From: CAVRXT01 sp963725655
Lineage (GTDB): Bacteria; Acidobacteriota; Terriglobia; Acidiferrales; UBA7541
Assembly (NCBI GenBank): GCA_963725655.1
Contig: CAVRYY010000001.1
Coordinates: 1,302,001 to 1,366,000, forward strand
Reading direction: 5' to 3'
DNA: 64,000 bases
The notes beneath the pieces are model-generated. The model was not told where the DNA came from, ran no database searches, and saw only the letters and a program-made list of their open reading frames with translations. Below are positions 7,325 to 16,874 of this stretch, piece after piece (the first letter of the stretch is position 1; each line of letters begins with the position of its first letter). Position numbers and translations under genes: made by a program.

Positions 7325-10288
7325 CTATTCGTAGCGTAGGGCCACCATAGGATCGACACGCATGGCCCGGCGAGCGGGAATGTAGCATGCGGCGAGGGCC
7401 ACCAGAGTCAGCAACACGGCGACGGCGATCATTGTCAGCGGGTCGTTGGTGTGGACGTCGTAGAGCATCGGGGCCAAGTAGCGGGTGACGCCCAGCGCGA
7501 CGCCCATGCCGACCGCGGCTCCAACGAGCGCCAGCACAATTCCTTGGCGCAAAACCAGCTTCAACACGCTGGCCGGTTGCGCGCCGAGAGCGATGCGAAT
7601 CCCCATTTCGCGGGTGCGCCGTGAAACTTCGTAGGAGAGCAGACCGTACAATCCCACGCAAGCCAGCACCAGCGCCAGCAAAGCAAAGAAGCCGGATAGC
7701 CGAGCGACCAACCGCTCCTGAAACAGTATGCGGTCGATCTGCTCCGATTCCGTTATTACGTTGAACAAGGGCAAGTTCGGATTGACTTGCGCCACCACTC
7801 TGCGTATCGCCGGAAGAATGGCCTGCGGATCAGCCGCTGTGCGCACCTCGAACGACGCTCCGCCACCGGCCTGCGGCGTATACATTGTTGCTTCCATATC
7901 CGCCCGCAGGTCGTAGTATTTTGCGTCGCGCACCACGCCGACGATTTCGTAGCCGGGACTCGCCGGGCGGCCCGCTTCGGCGGCCGAGTCGCCAAACCGT
8001 TTGCCGATGGGATTTTCCTTGCCCGTATATTTTTCGACGAACGACTGATTGACAATCACGGGTGTGGGCGCCGATGTGGGACTAGCCCCATCATTGGAAG
8101 CGGACAATTGGAAATCCGAAGGGTTAAAGGCGCGGCCCGCGAGGAGTGGAATGTGCAGGGTCTCGAAGAAATTGGGCCCGACGCCAAGGAAATTTGCCCG
8201 GGATTGTTGATCCTGCGGCTGGCCCGGCCAGTGGAACACGGTGGCCATCAGCGCTTTCGCCAACAGCGGGATCATCGAGTAGCTCACGGACTTCACCCCG
8301 GGCGTTTCCGAGAGGCGGCCCAGCAAGTCGCGATAGAAGCTGTCAATCTGGGAACTCTTGTAGCCGAGCAGGGGCGGGTCGATTGCGAATATCAAGACGT
8401 TATGCGAATCGAATCCAACGTCGATGCTGCGCAGGTTGGCGAGGGTGCGCACCAGCAGTCCCGCGCCGACGAGCACTACGATGGCAAGCGCGACTTGCGC
8501 GACCACGAGCGCATTGCCGACGCTGAACCACTTGCCTCGGCCATGTCCCGAGCTGGCCGAGCTTCCCTGGCCGTCCTTGAGCGCCGGGGTCAAATCGACG
8601 CGCACGCTGCGAAACGCGGGCGCGATGCCAAAGAAAATACCGGTGAGCAGCGAAATCGAGACGGTGAATCCGAGGATGCGCAAGTCGACGCCCGTCGCGA
8701 ACCCCAGGGGACGAGTCTGATTGCTGGACACAATCGAAAGGATCGCGTGTGCTCCCCAGTACGCGAATAGAACGCCCAGCGCGCCGCCGAGCACCGAGAG
8801 CATTACGCTTTCCGTTAGAAGTTGGCGCATAACCCGCGTGCGCCCGGCGCCGAGCGTTAGCCGCACCGCCATTTCCTTTTGGCGCGCGGCGGCCCGAGCG
8901 AGCATCAGCCCGGCGACGTTGGCGCAAGCAATCAGCAAAATGATTCCGACCGCGAGCATCAGCAGGTACAGCGGATCGGAATAGCGGCTCCGCTCGCCGG
9001 TGAGGCCGGTTTGCGCGGGTACCAAGGTCAATCGCGGGTTATCGGCGGCAGATAACGTGTTTGAGCCGTTAGCCGCGCCGGATGCGCCGGTGACCGCTGC
9101 TGGAGCGATTCCCTTGGGCGAAGGCGCGACCGGAGGCTTATTGCTTGCAGATTGCGGCATCGCCTTGCCGGGAGTTTCTGCCCGAGTTTGAATCGCGCCA
9201 CTCGCGGGCGCCCCTGGCAGCGGCGCAGGCGAACCGGCTATCGGGCCGGCATGGAAGAGCGGAACGGCTCCGTGGAGCATCTCGTTGCGGAACAACCCGT
9301 TGACGCCCGCTTGTGTCTGCGCGAGCTGCGTTCCGGGTTTGACCCGGGCAACAATCGTGAGCCACCAGTAGCCTGCGTCGTCCTGGCGGTTTTGCCAGGC
9401 CTGCGGAGTTCTGAGGCGTTGTGCGTCGGAGAGCGGCAGCCAAACGTCATAGTTGCTGCCCGGAGCAATTCCGGCGAATCGCGATTCGGCCACGCCGATA
9501 ATGGTGAAAGGGACGTTGTTCAATTCGATGGCGCGGCCAATGACGTCGCGCGCGCCCCCGAAGGCGCTCTGCCAGTAGCCGTAGTTCAGCACCGCCACCG
9601 GCGCAGCGGACGGAGAATCGTCGTCTGCCGCGAACACGCGGCCGAGGGCGGCGTGCACGCCCAGGGTGCGGAAGAAATCCCCGGAAGCAACTTGGCCGGT
9701 GATCACGGTGGCCGGACCGTTGCCGCTCAGATTGAGCCGCCCGGAATTTGCAGTTGCGACCACTCCGGAAAACAAATTGGCGCCGGCTATTTCGCGGAAG
9801 AGCGGCTCGGAGAACGAACACCCGGATGGATTCGTAGCTCCGATACGCATATCGGTGGGGCAATCGCCGGAATTCATGTAGCCATGAAAGTCTGGCGCGT
9901 GGCGCGCGTCCCATTTCATTACCACCAAATCCTTGGGACTCTGGACCGGCAGGGAGCGCAGCATCACCGCGTCGATCAAGCTGAAGATGGCGGTGTTGGC
10001 CCCGATGCCCAGAGCAAGAGTGAGGATGACGACAGCGGTGAACGCGGGAGACTTGCGCAAGATGCGCAGCCCGTAGCTGATGTCTTGCAGTAGCTCGTCG
10101 AGCCAAGCCAGGCGCCACACCTCGCGGGTTTCTTCTTTGACTCGGGTCACGTTGCCGAACTTGCGCCGAGCTGCGCGGCGGGCCTCTTCGGGCGGCATGC
10201 CGCGAGCGATGTTGTCCTGGGTCTCCAGTTCGATGTGGTTGCGGATGTCTCGATCGAGATCTTGCAACATTTGCTTGTGGCGTCTCAT
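7325..10288 (-). CDS. ADOP-type ABC permease (MacB/FtsX-like)
   Basis: A 987-aa permease of the acidobacterial duplicated orphan permease type. Residues 1-75 form the cytoplasmic prefix domain (DIRNHIELETQDNIARGM, EEARRAARRKFGN). A first transmembrane helix follows (FTAVVILTLALGIGANTAIFSLI), then a periplasmic MacB-like domain, a three-helix FtsX module around residues 440-590, a second periplasmic domain and a second FtsX module (about 850-987). The gene has no ATPase neighbour, as is typical of ADOPs, so the energy source is unknown. An unusual Pro/Ala/Ser-rich low-complexity insert of roughly 70 residues lies in the first periplasmic domain (around residues 345-415). No PadR regulator gene is adjacent, although an operator-like palindrome is. 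Confidence 0.88.
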   Translation of the reverse strand: MRRHKQMLQDLDRDIRNHIELETQDNIARGMPPEEARRAARRKFGNVTRVKEETREVWRLAWLDELLQDISYGLRILRKSPAFTAVVILTLALGIGANTAIFSLIDAVMLRSLPVQSPKDLVVMKWDARHAPDFHGYMNSGDCPTDMRIGATNPSGCSFSEPLFREIAGANLFSGVVATANSGRLNLSGNGPATVITGQVASGDFFRTLGVHAALGRVFAADDDSPSAAPVAVLNYGYWQSAFGGARDVIGRAIELNNVPFTIIGVAESRFAGIAPGSNYDVWLPLSDAQRLRTPQAWQNRQDDAGYWWLTIVARVKPGTQLAQTQAGVNGLFRNEMLHGAVPLFHAGPIAGSPAPLPGAPASGAIQTRAETPGKAMPQSASNKPPVAPSPKGIAPAAVTGASGAANGSNTLSAADNPRLTLVPAQTGLTGERSRYSDPLYLLMLAVGIILLIACANVAGLMLARAAARQKEMAVRLTLGAGRTRVMRQLLTESVMLSVLGGALGVLFAYWGAHAILSIVSSNQTRPLGFATGVDLRILGFTVSISLLTGIFFGIAPAFRSVRVDLTPALKDGQGSSASSGHGRGKWFSVGNALVVAQVALAIVVLVGAGLLVRTLANLRSIDVGFDSHNVLIFAIDPPLLGYKSSQIDSFYRDLLGRLSETPGVKSVSYSMIPLLAKALMATVFHWPGQPQDQQSRANFLGVGPNFFETLHIPLLAGRAFNPSDFQLSASNDGASPTSAPTPVIVNQSFVEKYTGKENPIGKRFGDSAAEAGRPASPGYEIVGVVRDAKYYDLRADMEATMYTPQAGGGASFEVRTAADPQAILPAIRRVVAQVNPNLPLFNVITESEQIDRILFQERLVARLSGFFALLALVLACVGLYGLLSYEVSRRTREMGIRIALGAQPASVLKLVLRQGIVLALVGAAVGMGVALGVTRYLAPMLYDVHTNDPLTMIAVAVLLTLVALAACYIPARRAMRVDPMVALRYE

Positions 10289-10361
10289 GATTTGCCCTCG
10301 TGTTCCACGAACTGGAAGTCCAAGGCGGCTGGGAGGAACCTGGCGCGACGGCGCTGCTCTG

Positions 10362-10409
10362 TAGTAGACATACTAGGTGAGGATAATCGGGCTTCCAGTA
10401 GAATGTCAA
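10362..10409 (-). promoter_or_regulatory. Promoter and PadR-like operator of the ADOP gene
   Basis: On the minus strand TTGACA (10404-10409) and TTATCC (10381-10386) are separated by 17 bases. Just downstream TAGTA-GACA-TACTA (10362-10375) is a perfect 5-bp inverted repeat with a 4-base spacer. Its position would let a repressor block transcription. Many ADOP genes are controlled by PadR-type repressors that bind TA-rich palindromes; that link here is inference. Confidence 0.5.
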
Positions 10410-10436
10410 GGGGAGTGGGGTGGGCTGTGGAGGGGG

Positions 10437-11603
10437 CTACGAACGACGTTTTTTTGGCGCGTCTCCGGCAGGGTCCGGGAACGCACGCAGGACGGCTGCG
10501 GCGATCTTTCGGGTGGCGCTCGAAATGGGGACCTGGGAGAGACTTTCCAGGGGGATCGCGCGGATGCGCGGTCCCGCGGGGAGGCTTTCGAGATGTGCGA
10601 GGAACGGGAGCAGAGTGATGTTGCGGAAGGTGACGGCGTGGCGTGCGGCGGGAAGAGGCGTTAGCGCTTCGATTTGAACGCCGAGCGTCGCTGCCAGGTG
10701 ACCGCGAAGCTCCGCTTCGGGATCGTGGGTGACTTGGGCGGCGGGGAATTGCCACATGCGCGAAAACAGCACGGCGTCATGCGCGCCGGGATCTTTCACC
10801 AGCGCCGTCCGGCGGTGGTGATCGAGCAGGACCGCGGCAGCGATTTTTACGATGACCGGTGCGCGCTTGCGGCGCGGCGCGGGGATCTTTTTTTGCAGGC
10901 CGCGGGCGCGCGCTTGGCAGAAGCGCGCGAGCGGGCAAATTTCGCAGCGCGGCGTGCGCGGGGTGCAAATCGTTTCGCCCAGCTCCATCATCGATTCGTT
11001 CCAGTCGCCGGGGGATTCAGGGGCGAGCAGCATCTGGGCGTCGGCGGCGAGACGGTTCCAAGTGCGGGGCGCCCGCAGGTCGCCACGCACTGCGCCCAGG
11101 CGCGCGAGAACGCGGGCCACGTTGCCGTCGACCACCGCATGGGGCGCGTCGTAGGCCATGCTCAGAACGGCCGCGGCCATGTAGGCGCCTACACCTGGAA
11201 GCGCTAGCGCTTCCGGGTGGGTGCGAGGGAACTCGCCGCCGTGGCGCTGGACGATTTCGCGAGCGGCGCGGTGCAGGTTGCGGGCTCGGCTGTAATAGCC
11301 GAGGCCGGCCCAATAGCGCAAGACGTCGTGGTCGCGGGCGGCTGCCAGCGCCTGGGCCGTGGGGAACTGAGACATGAAGCGTTCATAGTAGGGAATCACC
11401 GCGGAAATGCGAGTTTGCTGCAGCATCACTTCGGAGAGCCAAATACGGTAGGAATTGCCGTCGCGTTTCGCGGCGGCTTGGCTCGGGTTGCGTGCTGCGG
11501 CGGGCAGCACGCGCCAGGGTAGCGCGCGGCGATGGGCGCGAAACCATTTAAGCAGGTCGCGGCGGAGCGCCGCGAGCTGTCGCGAAGAAAGGGCGATTGG
11601 CAT
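10437..11603 (-). CDS. mutY: A/G-specific adenine DNA glycosylase MutY
   Basis: Base-excision repair enzyme that removes adenine mispaired with 8-oxoguanine. The N-terminal block YRIWLSEVMLQQTR contains the catalytic Glu. A helix-hairpin-helix follows (LPGVGAYMAAAVLS), then the AVVDGNVARVLARL block with the catalytic Asp. The iron-sulfur cluster motif is C-x6-C-x2-C-x5-C (ICTPRTPRCEICPLARFC). The C-terminal third is the NUDIX-like 8-oxoG recognition domain, with FRNITLLPF resembling the family's H-x-FTH region in degenerate form. The extension from an upstream ATG (11645) is rejected because the family begins near the SSRQLAALRRDLLKWF helix. The product is 388 aa with a basic C-terminal tail. 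Confidence 0.92.
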   Translation of the reverse strand: MPIALSSRQLAALRRDLLKWFRAHRRALPWRVLPAAARNPSQAAAKRDGNSYRIWLSEVMLQQTRISAVIPYYERFMSQFPTAQALAAARDHDVLRYWAGLGYYSRARNLHRAAREIVQRHGGEFPRTHPEALALPGVGAYMAAAVLSMAYDAPHAVVDGNVARVLARLGAVRGDLRAPRTWNRLAADAQMLLAPESPGDWNESMMELGETICTPRTPRCEICPLARFCQARARGLQKKIPAPRRKRAPVIVKIAAAVLLDHHRRTALVKDPGAHDAVLFSRMWQFPAAQVTHDPEAELRGHLAATLGVQIEALTPLPAARHAVTFRNITLLPFLAHLESLPAGPRIRAIPLESLSQVPISSATRKIAAAVLRAFPDPAGDAPKKRRS

Positions 11604-11843
11604 GCCGCGAGCATAGGAAATTTGCGCGGAGAGAGCAAACCGCAATGCAACGGTGAGAAGAGGGGGTAATTGCGGGCCGAGGCGATTGGCGGACGTGCCT
11701 ACTAGGAACTGCTGGATCGTTGGGTCTCAGGGCCGCCGGCGGTGTTGTTTAGAAGGACCCAAGAATTAGCAGAAGGCGCGAAATCGTCAAATTCTATGCC
11801 ACTCTTTTAGTATTGGCACCGCTCCTAAAGTAAGAAGGAACAG

Positions 11844-14450
11844 GTGTCGCCCGGAAGGGCAGTAACCACAGGGGAATCGGCAGCTCTTGGGACATCCACA
11901 GGCCAACGAATAATGGGTAAGGACCAAACCGGGTTTTCGCTAAAGTCCATTTCCCGGCCACAAACGAGGGAACCTAAACTGGAATTGGCGGACGCCGAAG
12001 CCATGCTACAGGTGTTGGCGGACGTGTTTCTGCGTGAGAAGGCTCTTGGATCGTTGGTGGCGGCCGAACCAACTGCGATGGAGAACTCCTCGAGCGATTC
12101 ATCTTGGCCAGCCCGGCCCGAAATTTCCGATTCGTTCAGCGAGGAAGATCGATACCGGACATTGGTCGACCAGCTGCCGGCGGTGGTATTCATGGCTTCG
12201 CTGGATAAAGGGATTGGCAACGCGTATGTGAGCCCGCAAATCGAAGCGGTGCTGGGTTTCTCGCAGAGCGAATGGATCCAGGATCCGATACGGTGGTACC
12301 AGCGAATACACCCGGACGATAAGGCGAGATGGAGCACCGAGGCCGCGGAGATGTTTCTCTCCGGCACCACTCTGAAATCGGCGTACCGGGTGATCGCCCG
12401 CGACGGACGGGTGGTGTGGTTTCAATGCGAAGCGAAAATGATCCGCAGAGAGGATGGCCGGCCGTCGGCCATTCACGGAGTAGGCTTCGACGTTACCGAA
12501 TTGAAAGAGAGTGAAGCGGCTTTATCCGAAAAACACGGACAGCTTCAACTGCTAAAAGACATCGCGACAAAAGCCAACCAAGCCATGAACGTTGAGGAAG
12601 CGATGCAATTCGCGGTGGATCGGGTGTGCGAGTTCACCGGGTGGCCGCTGGGACACGTTTGCCTGGCTTCTCCGGACCGGGCGCAATTGGTGTCTTCGAA
12701 TATCTGGAGCGGAGCGTCGGAGCGGCGGTTCCAGACGTTTCGGGAAGCGAGTGAAATGAGCGGCGAGTCGCTGGGCGAGGACCTCACCGGCGGAGTGTTT
12801 GCGAACGCGCGGCCGGCGTGGAGTCGGGAAGTGGGCGGCGATCCGAAGTTCTCCAGGCGCGCGGCAGCGGAACGAGCGGGGATTAAGTCGGCGTTTGCGT
12901 TTCCGGTGACCAGCGGAAGCGGGGTGGTAGCGGTGTTGGAATTTTTCTCGGAGGTGAGTGCAGAACCCGGCGATGTGGTGGTAGAGCTGATGGCGCATGT
13001 GGGCGCGCAGCTCGGACAGATTGTGGAGCGTGTGCGGGTGCAAGAAAAACTGTCGCATGACGCGTTCCACGATTCGCTCACCGCCCTGCCGAACCGGGTG
13101 CTATTTCTGGAACGGCTGGACCGAGCCATGGCGCGGTCGAAAAGGAACGAGGATTACCATTTCGCGGTGCTGCTGATCGATATCGATCGGTTCAAGATTG
13201 TGAACGACAGCCTGGGGCACGCGGCGGGCGACGAGCTAATTCTGCAAGTGTCGAAGCGGGTTCTGCGCGCATTGCGGATCGATGACGTGGTGGCGCGCCC
13301 GGCGGGGTCTTCCGGCGCTAGATGGAAATCCAAGGACGATACCCTGGCCCGCCTGGGCAGCGACGAATTCAGCGTTCTGCTGGACGACATTCAGGATCCG
13401 AGCGACGGCATCCGCGTAGCGGAGCGAATTCAGGATGCGTTTGCGGAACCATTTGCGATCTGCGGACAGGAAATTTTCACCACGGTCAGCATCGGTATCG
13501 CCGCCAAGTCCGCCCATACCGCCGCCGCGGACGTGGTGCGTGATGCGGACAGCGCGATGTATCGCGCGAAACTGCGCGGCAAGGCTCGCTGCGAGGTTTT
13601 CGATCAAGCGATGCACGAACACTCGGTGAATCGGCTGAAGCTGGAGACCGACCTGCGAAAGGCGCTGGAGAGGGAAGAGTTTCGGGTTCACTACCAGCCG
13701 ATCGTTGCGCTGCGGACCGGAAGAATTTCCGGATTCGAAGCGCTGGTGCGCTGGCAGAGATCTGATGGCCGATTCGTTGCGCCGGGAGAATTCATCGGGG
13801 TGGCCGAGGAGATGGGCTTGATCGTGGGAATCGGCAAGTGGGTGCTGCGAACCGCGTGCGAGCAAGCGCACCGGTGGCACCTCGAGAATCCACAGGAAAT
13901 TCCGCTGACCATGAGCGTGAATATTTCGGCGCGGCAATTCGTGCAAGACGACCTGGTGGCGCAGGTGGCGGAAATATTACGGGAGACGAAGGTGGAGCCG
14001 TCCGCGATCAAGCTGGAAATTACCGAGAGCGTGACGATGGGCGACGCGGAGCGAACGATTCGGGTGGTCAACGAGCTGAAGAAGCTGGGGCTGCGGTTTA
14101 GCATTGATGACTTTGGGACGGGGTATTCGTCGCTGAGCTATCTGCGTCGTTTTCCGATGGATACACTGAAGATCGACCGCTCATTTGTGAGTAATTTGGA
14201 TAAGGATGCGGAGAAGCGGGAAATCGCGCGGACGATTGTTGGCTTGGCGCGGAATCTGGGGATGGACGTGGTGGCGGAGGGTACGGAAACGTTGGAAGAG
14301 GTAAATTTCCTGAGGACGCTCGACTGCGAGTATGCGCAGGGGTATTTCTTTTCGCGTCCGGTGGATGCGCAGAAAGCGGACGTGCTGGTGGCGGAGAGGC
14401 GAGCTTTCGACCCTGTGGCGGCCGGCCAAGTTGCACCGTTGCGTAGCTAG
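11844..14450 (+). CDS. PAS-GAF-GGDEF-EAL cyclic-di-GMP signalling protein
   Basis: An 868-aa cytoplasmic sensor. A PAS domain spans about residues 100-220 (RYRTLVDQLPAVVF), a GAF domain about 236-390, a GGDEF domain about 395-590 and an EAL domain about 605-855. The EAL part keeps the phosphodiesterase residues: EALVRW near 630, NISARQF, KLEITES, DDFGTGYSSL and the terminal EGTET and QGYFFSRP motifs. The cyclase signature reads GSDEF (near 504) instead of GGDEF, and about 15 extra residues (RPAGSSGARWKSKDD) precede it. So phosphodiesterase activity is likely and cyclase activity is uncertain. GTG 11844 is preceded by AAGGAA; ATG 11913 is an alternative. No membrane segment is seen. Confidence 0.92.
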   Translation: MSPGRAVTTGESAALGTSTGQRIMGKDQTGFSLKSISRPQTREPKLELADAEAMLQVLADVFLREKALGSLVAAEPTAMENSSSDSSWPARPEISDSFSEEDRYRTLVDQLPAVVFMASLDKGIGNAYVSPQIEAVLGFSQSEWIQDPIRWYQRIHPDDKARWSTEAAEMFLSGTTLKSAYRVIARDGRVVWFQCEAKMIRREDGRPSAIHGVGFDVTELKESEAALSEKHGQLQLLKDIATKANQAMNVEEAMQFAVDRVCEFTGWPLGHVCLASPDRAQLVSSNIWSGASERRFQTFREASEMSGESLGEDLTGGVFANARPAWSREVGGDPKFSRRAAAERAGIKSAFAFPVTSGSGVVAVLEFFSEVSAEPGDVVVELMAHVGAQLGQIVERVRVQEKLSHDAFHDSLTALPNRVLFLERLDRAMARSKRNEDYHFAVLLIDIDRFKIVNDSLGHAAGDELILQVSKRVLRALRIDDVVARPAGSSGARWKSKDDTLARLGSDEFSVLLDDIQDPSDGIRVAERIQDAFAEPFAICGQEIFTTVSIGIAAKSAHTAAADVVRDADSAMYRAKLRGKARCEVFDQAMHEHSVNRLKLETDLRKALEREEFRVHYQPIVALRTGRISGFEALVRWQRSDGRFVAPGEFIGVAEEMGLIVGIGKWVLRTACEQAHRWHLENPQEIPLTMSVNISARQFVQDDLVAQVAEILRETKVEPSAIKLEITESVTMGDAERTIRVVNELKKLGLRFSIDDFGTGYSSLSYLRRFPMDTLKIDRSFVSNLDKDAEKREIARTIVGLARNLGMDVVAEGTETLEEVNFLRTLDCEYAQGYFFSRPVDAQKADVLVAERRAFDPVAAGQVAPLRS

Positions 14451-14507
14451 GCTCGAAGGAATTCGTCGCAACCTCGACGGAACGCGGGTAGAGGTCTCGC
14501 ATGGGAA

Positions 14508-15476
14508 CTACATGAAGCGGAAGGTGCATTCGACCAGTGCGATGACTGGGACAATCTTGCCGGTCCGGTCTGCCGCGGGCTGAAAGTGCCAGTTCCGCAC
14601 GGCCTCGACTGCTGTTTCATCCAGACCTAGCCCAACACTCCTCACGACCTTGATATTTGTGGCACGACCGTTGGGCTGAACGACCACTCGCAGCAGAATC
14701 GTTCCCTGGAATTTTGCTTTTGTCGCCGCTTTCGTGAATTGAGGCAGCGGACAGTAAACGCAGATGGGATTTCCGACGCCATCTTTGCCCGCGTGGTAGG
14801 GGAGTTGCTCGGCCTCGCTATCGGAGAGCGGAACCGGCTGGCCCAGAAATTGACCTGGCGGATCAGATGGAGGTGGCGCGCCCTCGCGGACGAGGCGCAT
14901 TTTGAAAGCGCTAATGGTGCTGTCCCAGCGGAATCTTCCATCGATGAACATGAAGTAGCCGATGGGATTGTTCCTCGAGTCCGCGTCGCCCTCGCTGCCG
15001 TTCCACTCGGCATAGAAAATATCTACGGTTTGCTTTAGGCTGTCGAGCAGGCCCTTTTCCATGCCATTGCCACCCTTCGGCGCACCGTTCACCTTGCGAG
15101 TGGAAATGTCGCCTTTCAGCGGGGCTAACCGCTGAATCGTTCCCTGGAATTCCGCTTCATTGACGGCGAGGCGATCTCCGTAGGGGTCCGCCCAACTCTC
15201 TCCTTTCTCCTGTCCAAATGTTGTGGTGAACCAAGTCTGATAATTCGGAATTTCGGTGTCTTTGATCAGGGCCCAAAGCGCATGTTGGTCGCCGCTCTTC
15301 GCGGCGGTCAACATGCTCTGGAGGAGTCGTCGCAGGCCGTCGACGGAGTCCGGATAAGCGGTCTGAAATGTTTCCAGGGGGCCTGGAGGTGCTTGCGTTT
15401 CTTGGGAACGAATCGGCGGCGATAAAAGTAAGGAAGCGCCCACGAGGCCCAATAGGACTTCGGATGCAGCGGGCAT
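14508..15476 (-). CDS. Exported protein with C-terminal TonB domain
   Basis: A 322-aa protein with an N-terminal signal-like hydrophobic segment (residues 5-20) and a TonB C-terminal domain over about the last 90 residues: the GTILLRVVVQPNGRATNIKVV and VEAVRNWHFQPA blocks are diagnostic. The central 200 residues are soluble and unlike known TonB spacers, with no Pro/Lys repeat. Many Acidobacteria carry such TonB-C proteins without adjacent ExbB/ExbD, so a role in energising an outer membrane receptor is possible but not shown. Two cysteines in ICVYCPLPQ could bind metal or form a disulfide. Confidence 0.75.
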   Translation of the reverse strand: MPAASEVLLGLVGASLLLSPPIRSQETQAPPGPLETFQTAYPDSVDGLRRLLQSMLTAAKSGDQHALWALIKDTEIPNYQTWFTTTFGQEKGESWADPYGDRLAVNEAEFQGTIQRLAPLKGDISTRKVNGAPKGGNGMEKGLLDSLKQTVDIFYAEWNGSEGDADSRNNPIGYFMFIDGRFRWDSTISAFKMRLVREGAPPPSDPPGQFLGQPVPLSDSEAEQLPYHAGKDGVGNPICVYCPLPQFTKAATKAKFQGTILLRVVVQPNGRATNIKVVRSVGLGLDETAVEAVRNWHFQPAADRTGKIVPVIALVECTFRFM

Positions 15477-15530
15477 GAGACCCGTTTAGCGCAACGAAGG
15501 CGTAGAAGTCAAGCGCGGAGGCTGGTTAGC

Positions 15531-16874
15531 CTAGAGGTTGTCGACAAAAATGAAATAGGAGGAGGACCACAGGGCGCTGGGGATGGTGTTTTGGGCGCGA
15601 TGGGTGAGGATGATCTTGAAGACGGAATTGTCGGCGGCCATGTCGTCGAGGAAGGCTTTGCTGGTGGCGGAATTGCTGGGGTCGATGGAGGCCAGCTCGC
15701 GAAGGATGGTGTAGATGATTTCGCGGGAGGGGAGCATTTCGGTGGCGTGGCGGTCGGTGTGGAATTGGAGCACCGCGTCGATGCGGTAGAAGTGCCAGGC
15801 GATGGAGGCGGCCAGGGAGACGGCGCGCTCGAAGCGCTCGGCGCGGGCCGCGACCGCGGCGCTATCGTCCGGGGCGGGGCCGATGTAAGGATCGAAAACC
15901 AGCGAGAGGCGGCGCTCGTCCTCGCGGGCGAATTCGCGGACCTTGATCGCGCCGGTTTTCGCGGTGGATTTCCAATCGACGTGGCGGACGCTGTCGCTGG
16001 TTTCGTACGGGCGCAAAGCGTAAAGATCGTTGCCGCGCCCGCGATGGTAGGATTCCATCTCGCCAGTCAGCAGCGGCAGCACTTCGAAAAATTGCTGCGC
16101 CGGTTGCACGCGGGGATAGACCACCACTTCCAGGGGTGAATCCACGCGCCGAGTTTTCTCAAACAGGCCAAAGGGAAATTTAGAGCGGACGGCGAAAGCG
16201 TCCTGGCGATACAGGCCGCGCTTGGGAAAAAGCAACTCCACTTTTTGCTGCACGCTGGTCTGGCGCGGCAGGTACGGGAAGAAAACCGGGCGCGCGAGAA
16301 TCTGGGCGGGCTCATTTTTTGCGCCTTCGCCGACCACCCGCAGCGAAAACGATGGCAGCAAATCTTTGTCGTTGCGCAGTTCGAGGGTAGCGACGATGGG
16401 CTGCTGCGCGAAAATGTGTTCGGGAAGCTCGAGCTTCAGTTCGATGGCGGTAAGCACGATGCGGGAGAAAACGCCGGAAATCAGCAGGCCGGCGAGCAAG
16501 CATGCCAGCACCAGAAAGAGCAGATTATTTCCGGTGTTGACCGCTGCGAGTACCAGAACAAGGACCGCGCACAGATAGACGATGCCTTCCCGGGTGAGCT
16601 TGTAATCGACCTGATAAAGCACCCAGCGCAGGCTGGTTCGCCGCGCCATGCGCGGGACGATGGCGATCGCCACCCATCCAGCGAGCACCAGTGATGCCGC
16701 TGCCGCAAGTCCGGCTGCCAGTACGCGCCCCTGTTCGGCGACCGCGGCGGAGTACAGCGCCAGCAGCATTGCGCCGCTGAGGGTGACCATCGCTATCAGA
16801 AAGTGTTTCCAGCCCGGGCGGTCGCGAGTCTGCCACCAGCGGGTGACCACGGACGAAGCGGAAGCGGCAGCCAT
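15531..16874 (-). CDS. DUF58 domain membrane protein
   Basis: A 447-aa protein with membrane segments near residues 25-45, 50-72 and a pair at 98-140 (YLCAVLVLVLAAVNTGNNLLFLVLACLL region). The DUF58 core is shown by the GRGNDLYALRPYETSDSVR and DWKSTAKTGAIKVREF blocks, followed by a von Willebrand A-like stretch (RRLSLVFDPYIG). DUF58 proteins are regular partners of MoxR ATPases, and this start codon overlaps the moxR stop by one base (TGATG), which implies coupled translation. The pair is thought to act as a chaperone or stress-response module; the client is unknown. No protease, BatA-like or transglutaminase gene follows here, so the usual longer operon is reduced to two genes. Confidence 0.88.
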   Translation of the reverse strand: MAAASASSVVTRWWQTRDRPGWKHFLIAMVTLSGAMLLALYSAAVAEQGRVLAAGLAAAASLVLAGWVAIAIVPRMARRTSLRWVLYQVDYKLTREGIVYLCAVLVLVLAAVNTGNNLLFLVLACLLAGLLISGVFSRIVLTAIELKLELPEHIFAQQPIVATLELRNDKDLLPSFSLRVVGEGAKNEPAQILARPVFFPYLPRQTSVQQKVELLFPKRGLYRQDAFAVRSKFPFGLFEKTRRVDSPLEVVVYPRVQPAQQFFEVLPLLTGEMESYHRGRGNDLYALRPYETSDSVRHVDWKSTAKTGAIKVREFAREDERRLSLVFDPYIGPAPDDSAAVAARAERFERAVSLAASIAWHFYRIDAVLQFHTDRHATEMLPSREIIYTILRELASIDPSNSATSKAFLDDMAADNSVFKIILTHRAQNTIPSALWSSSYFIFVDNL

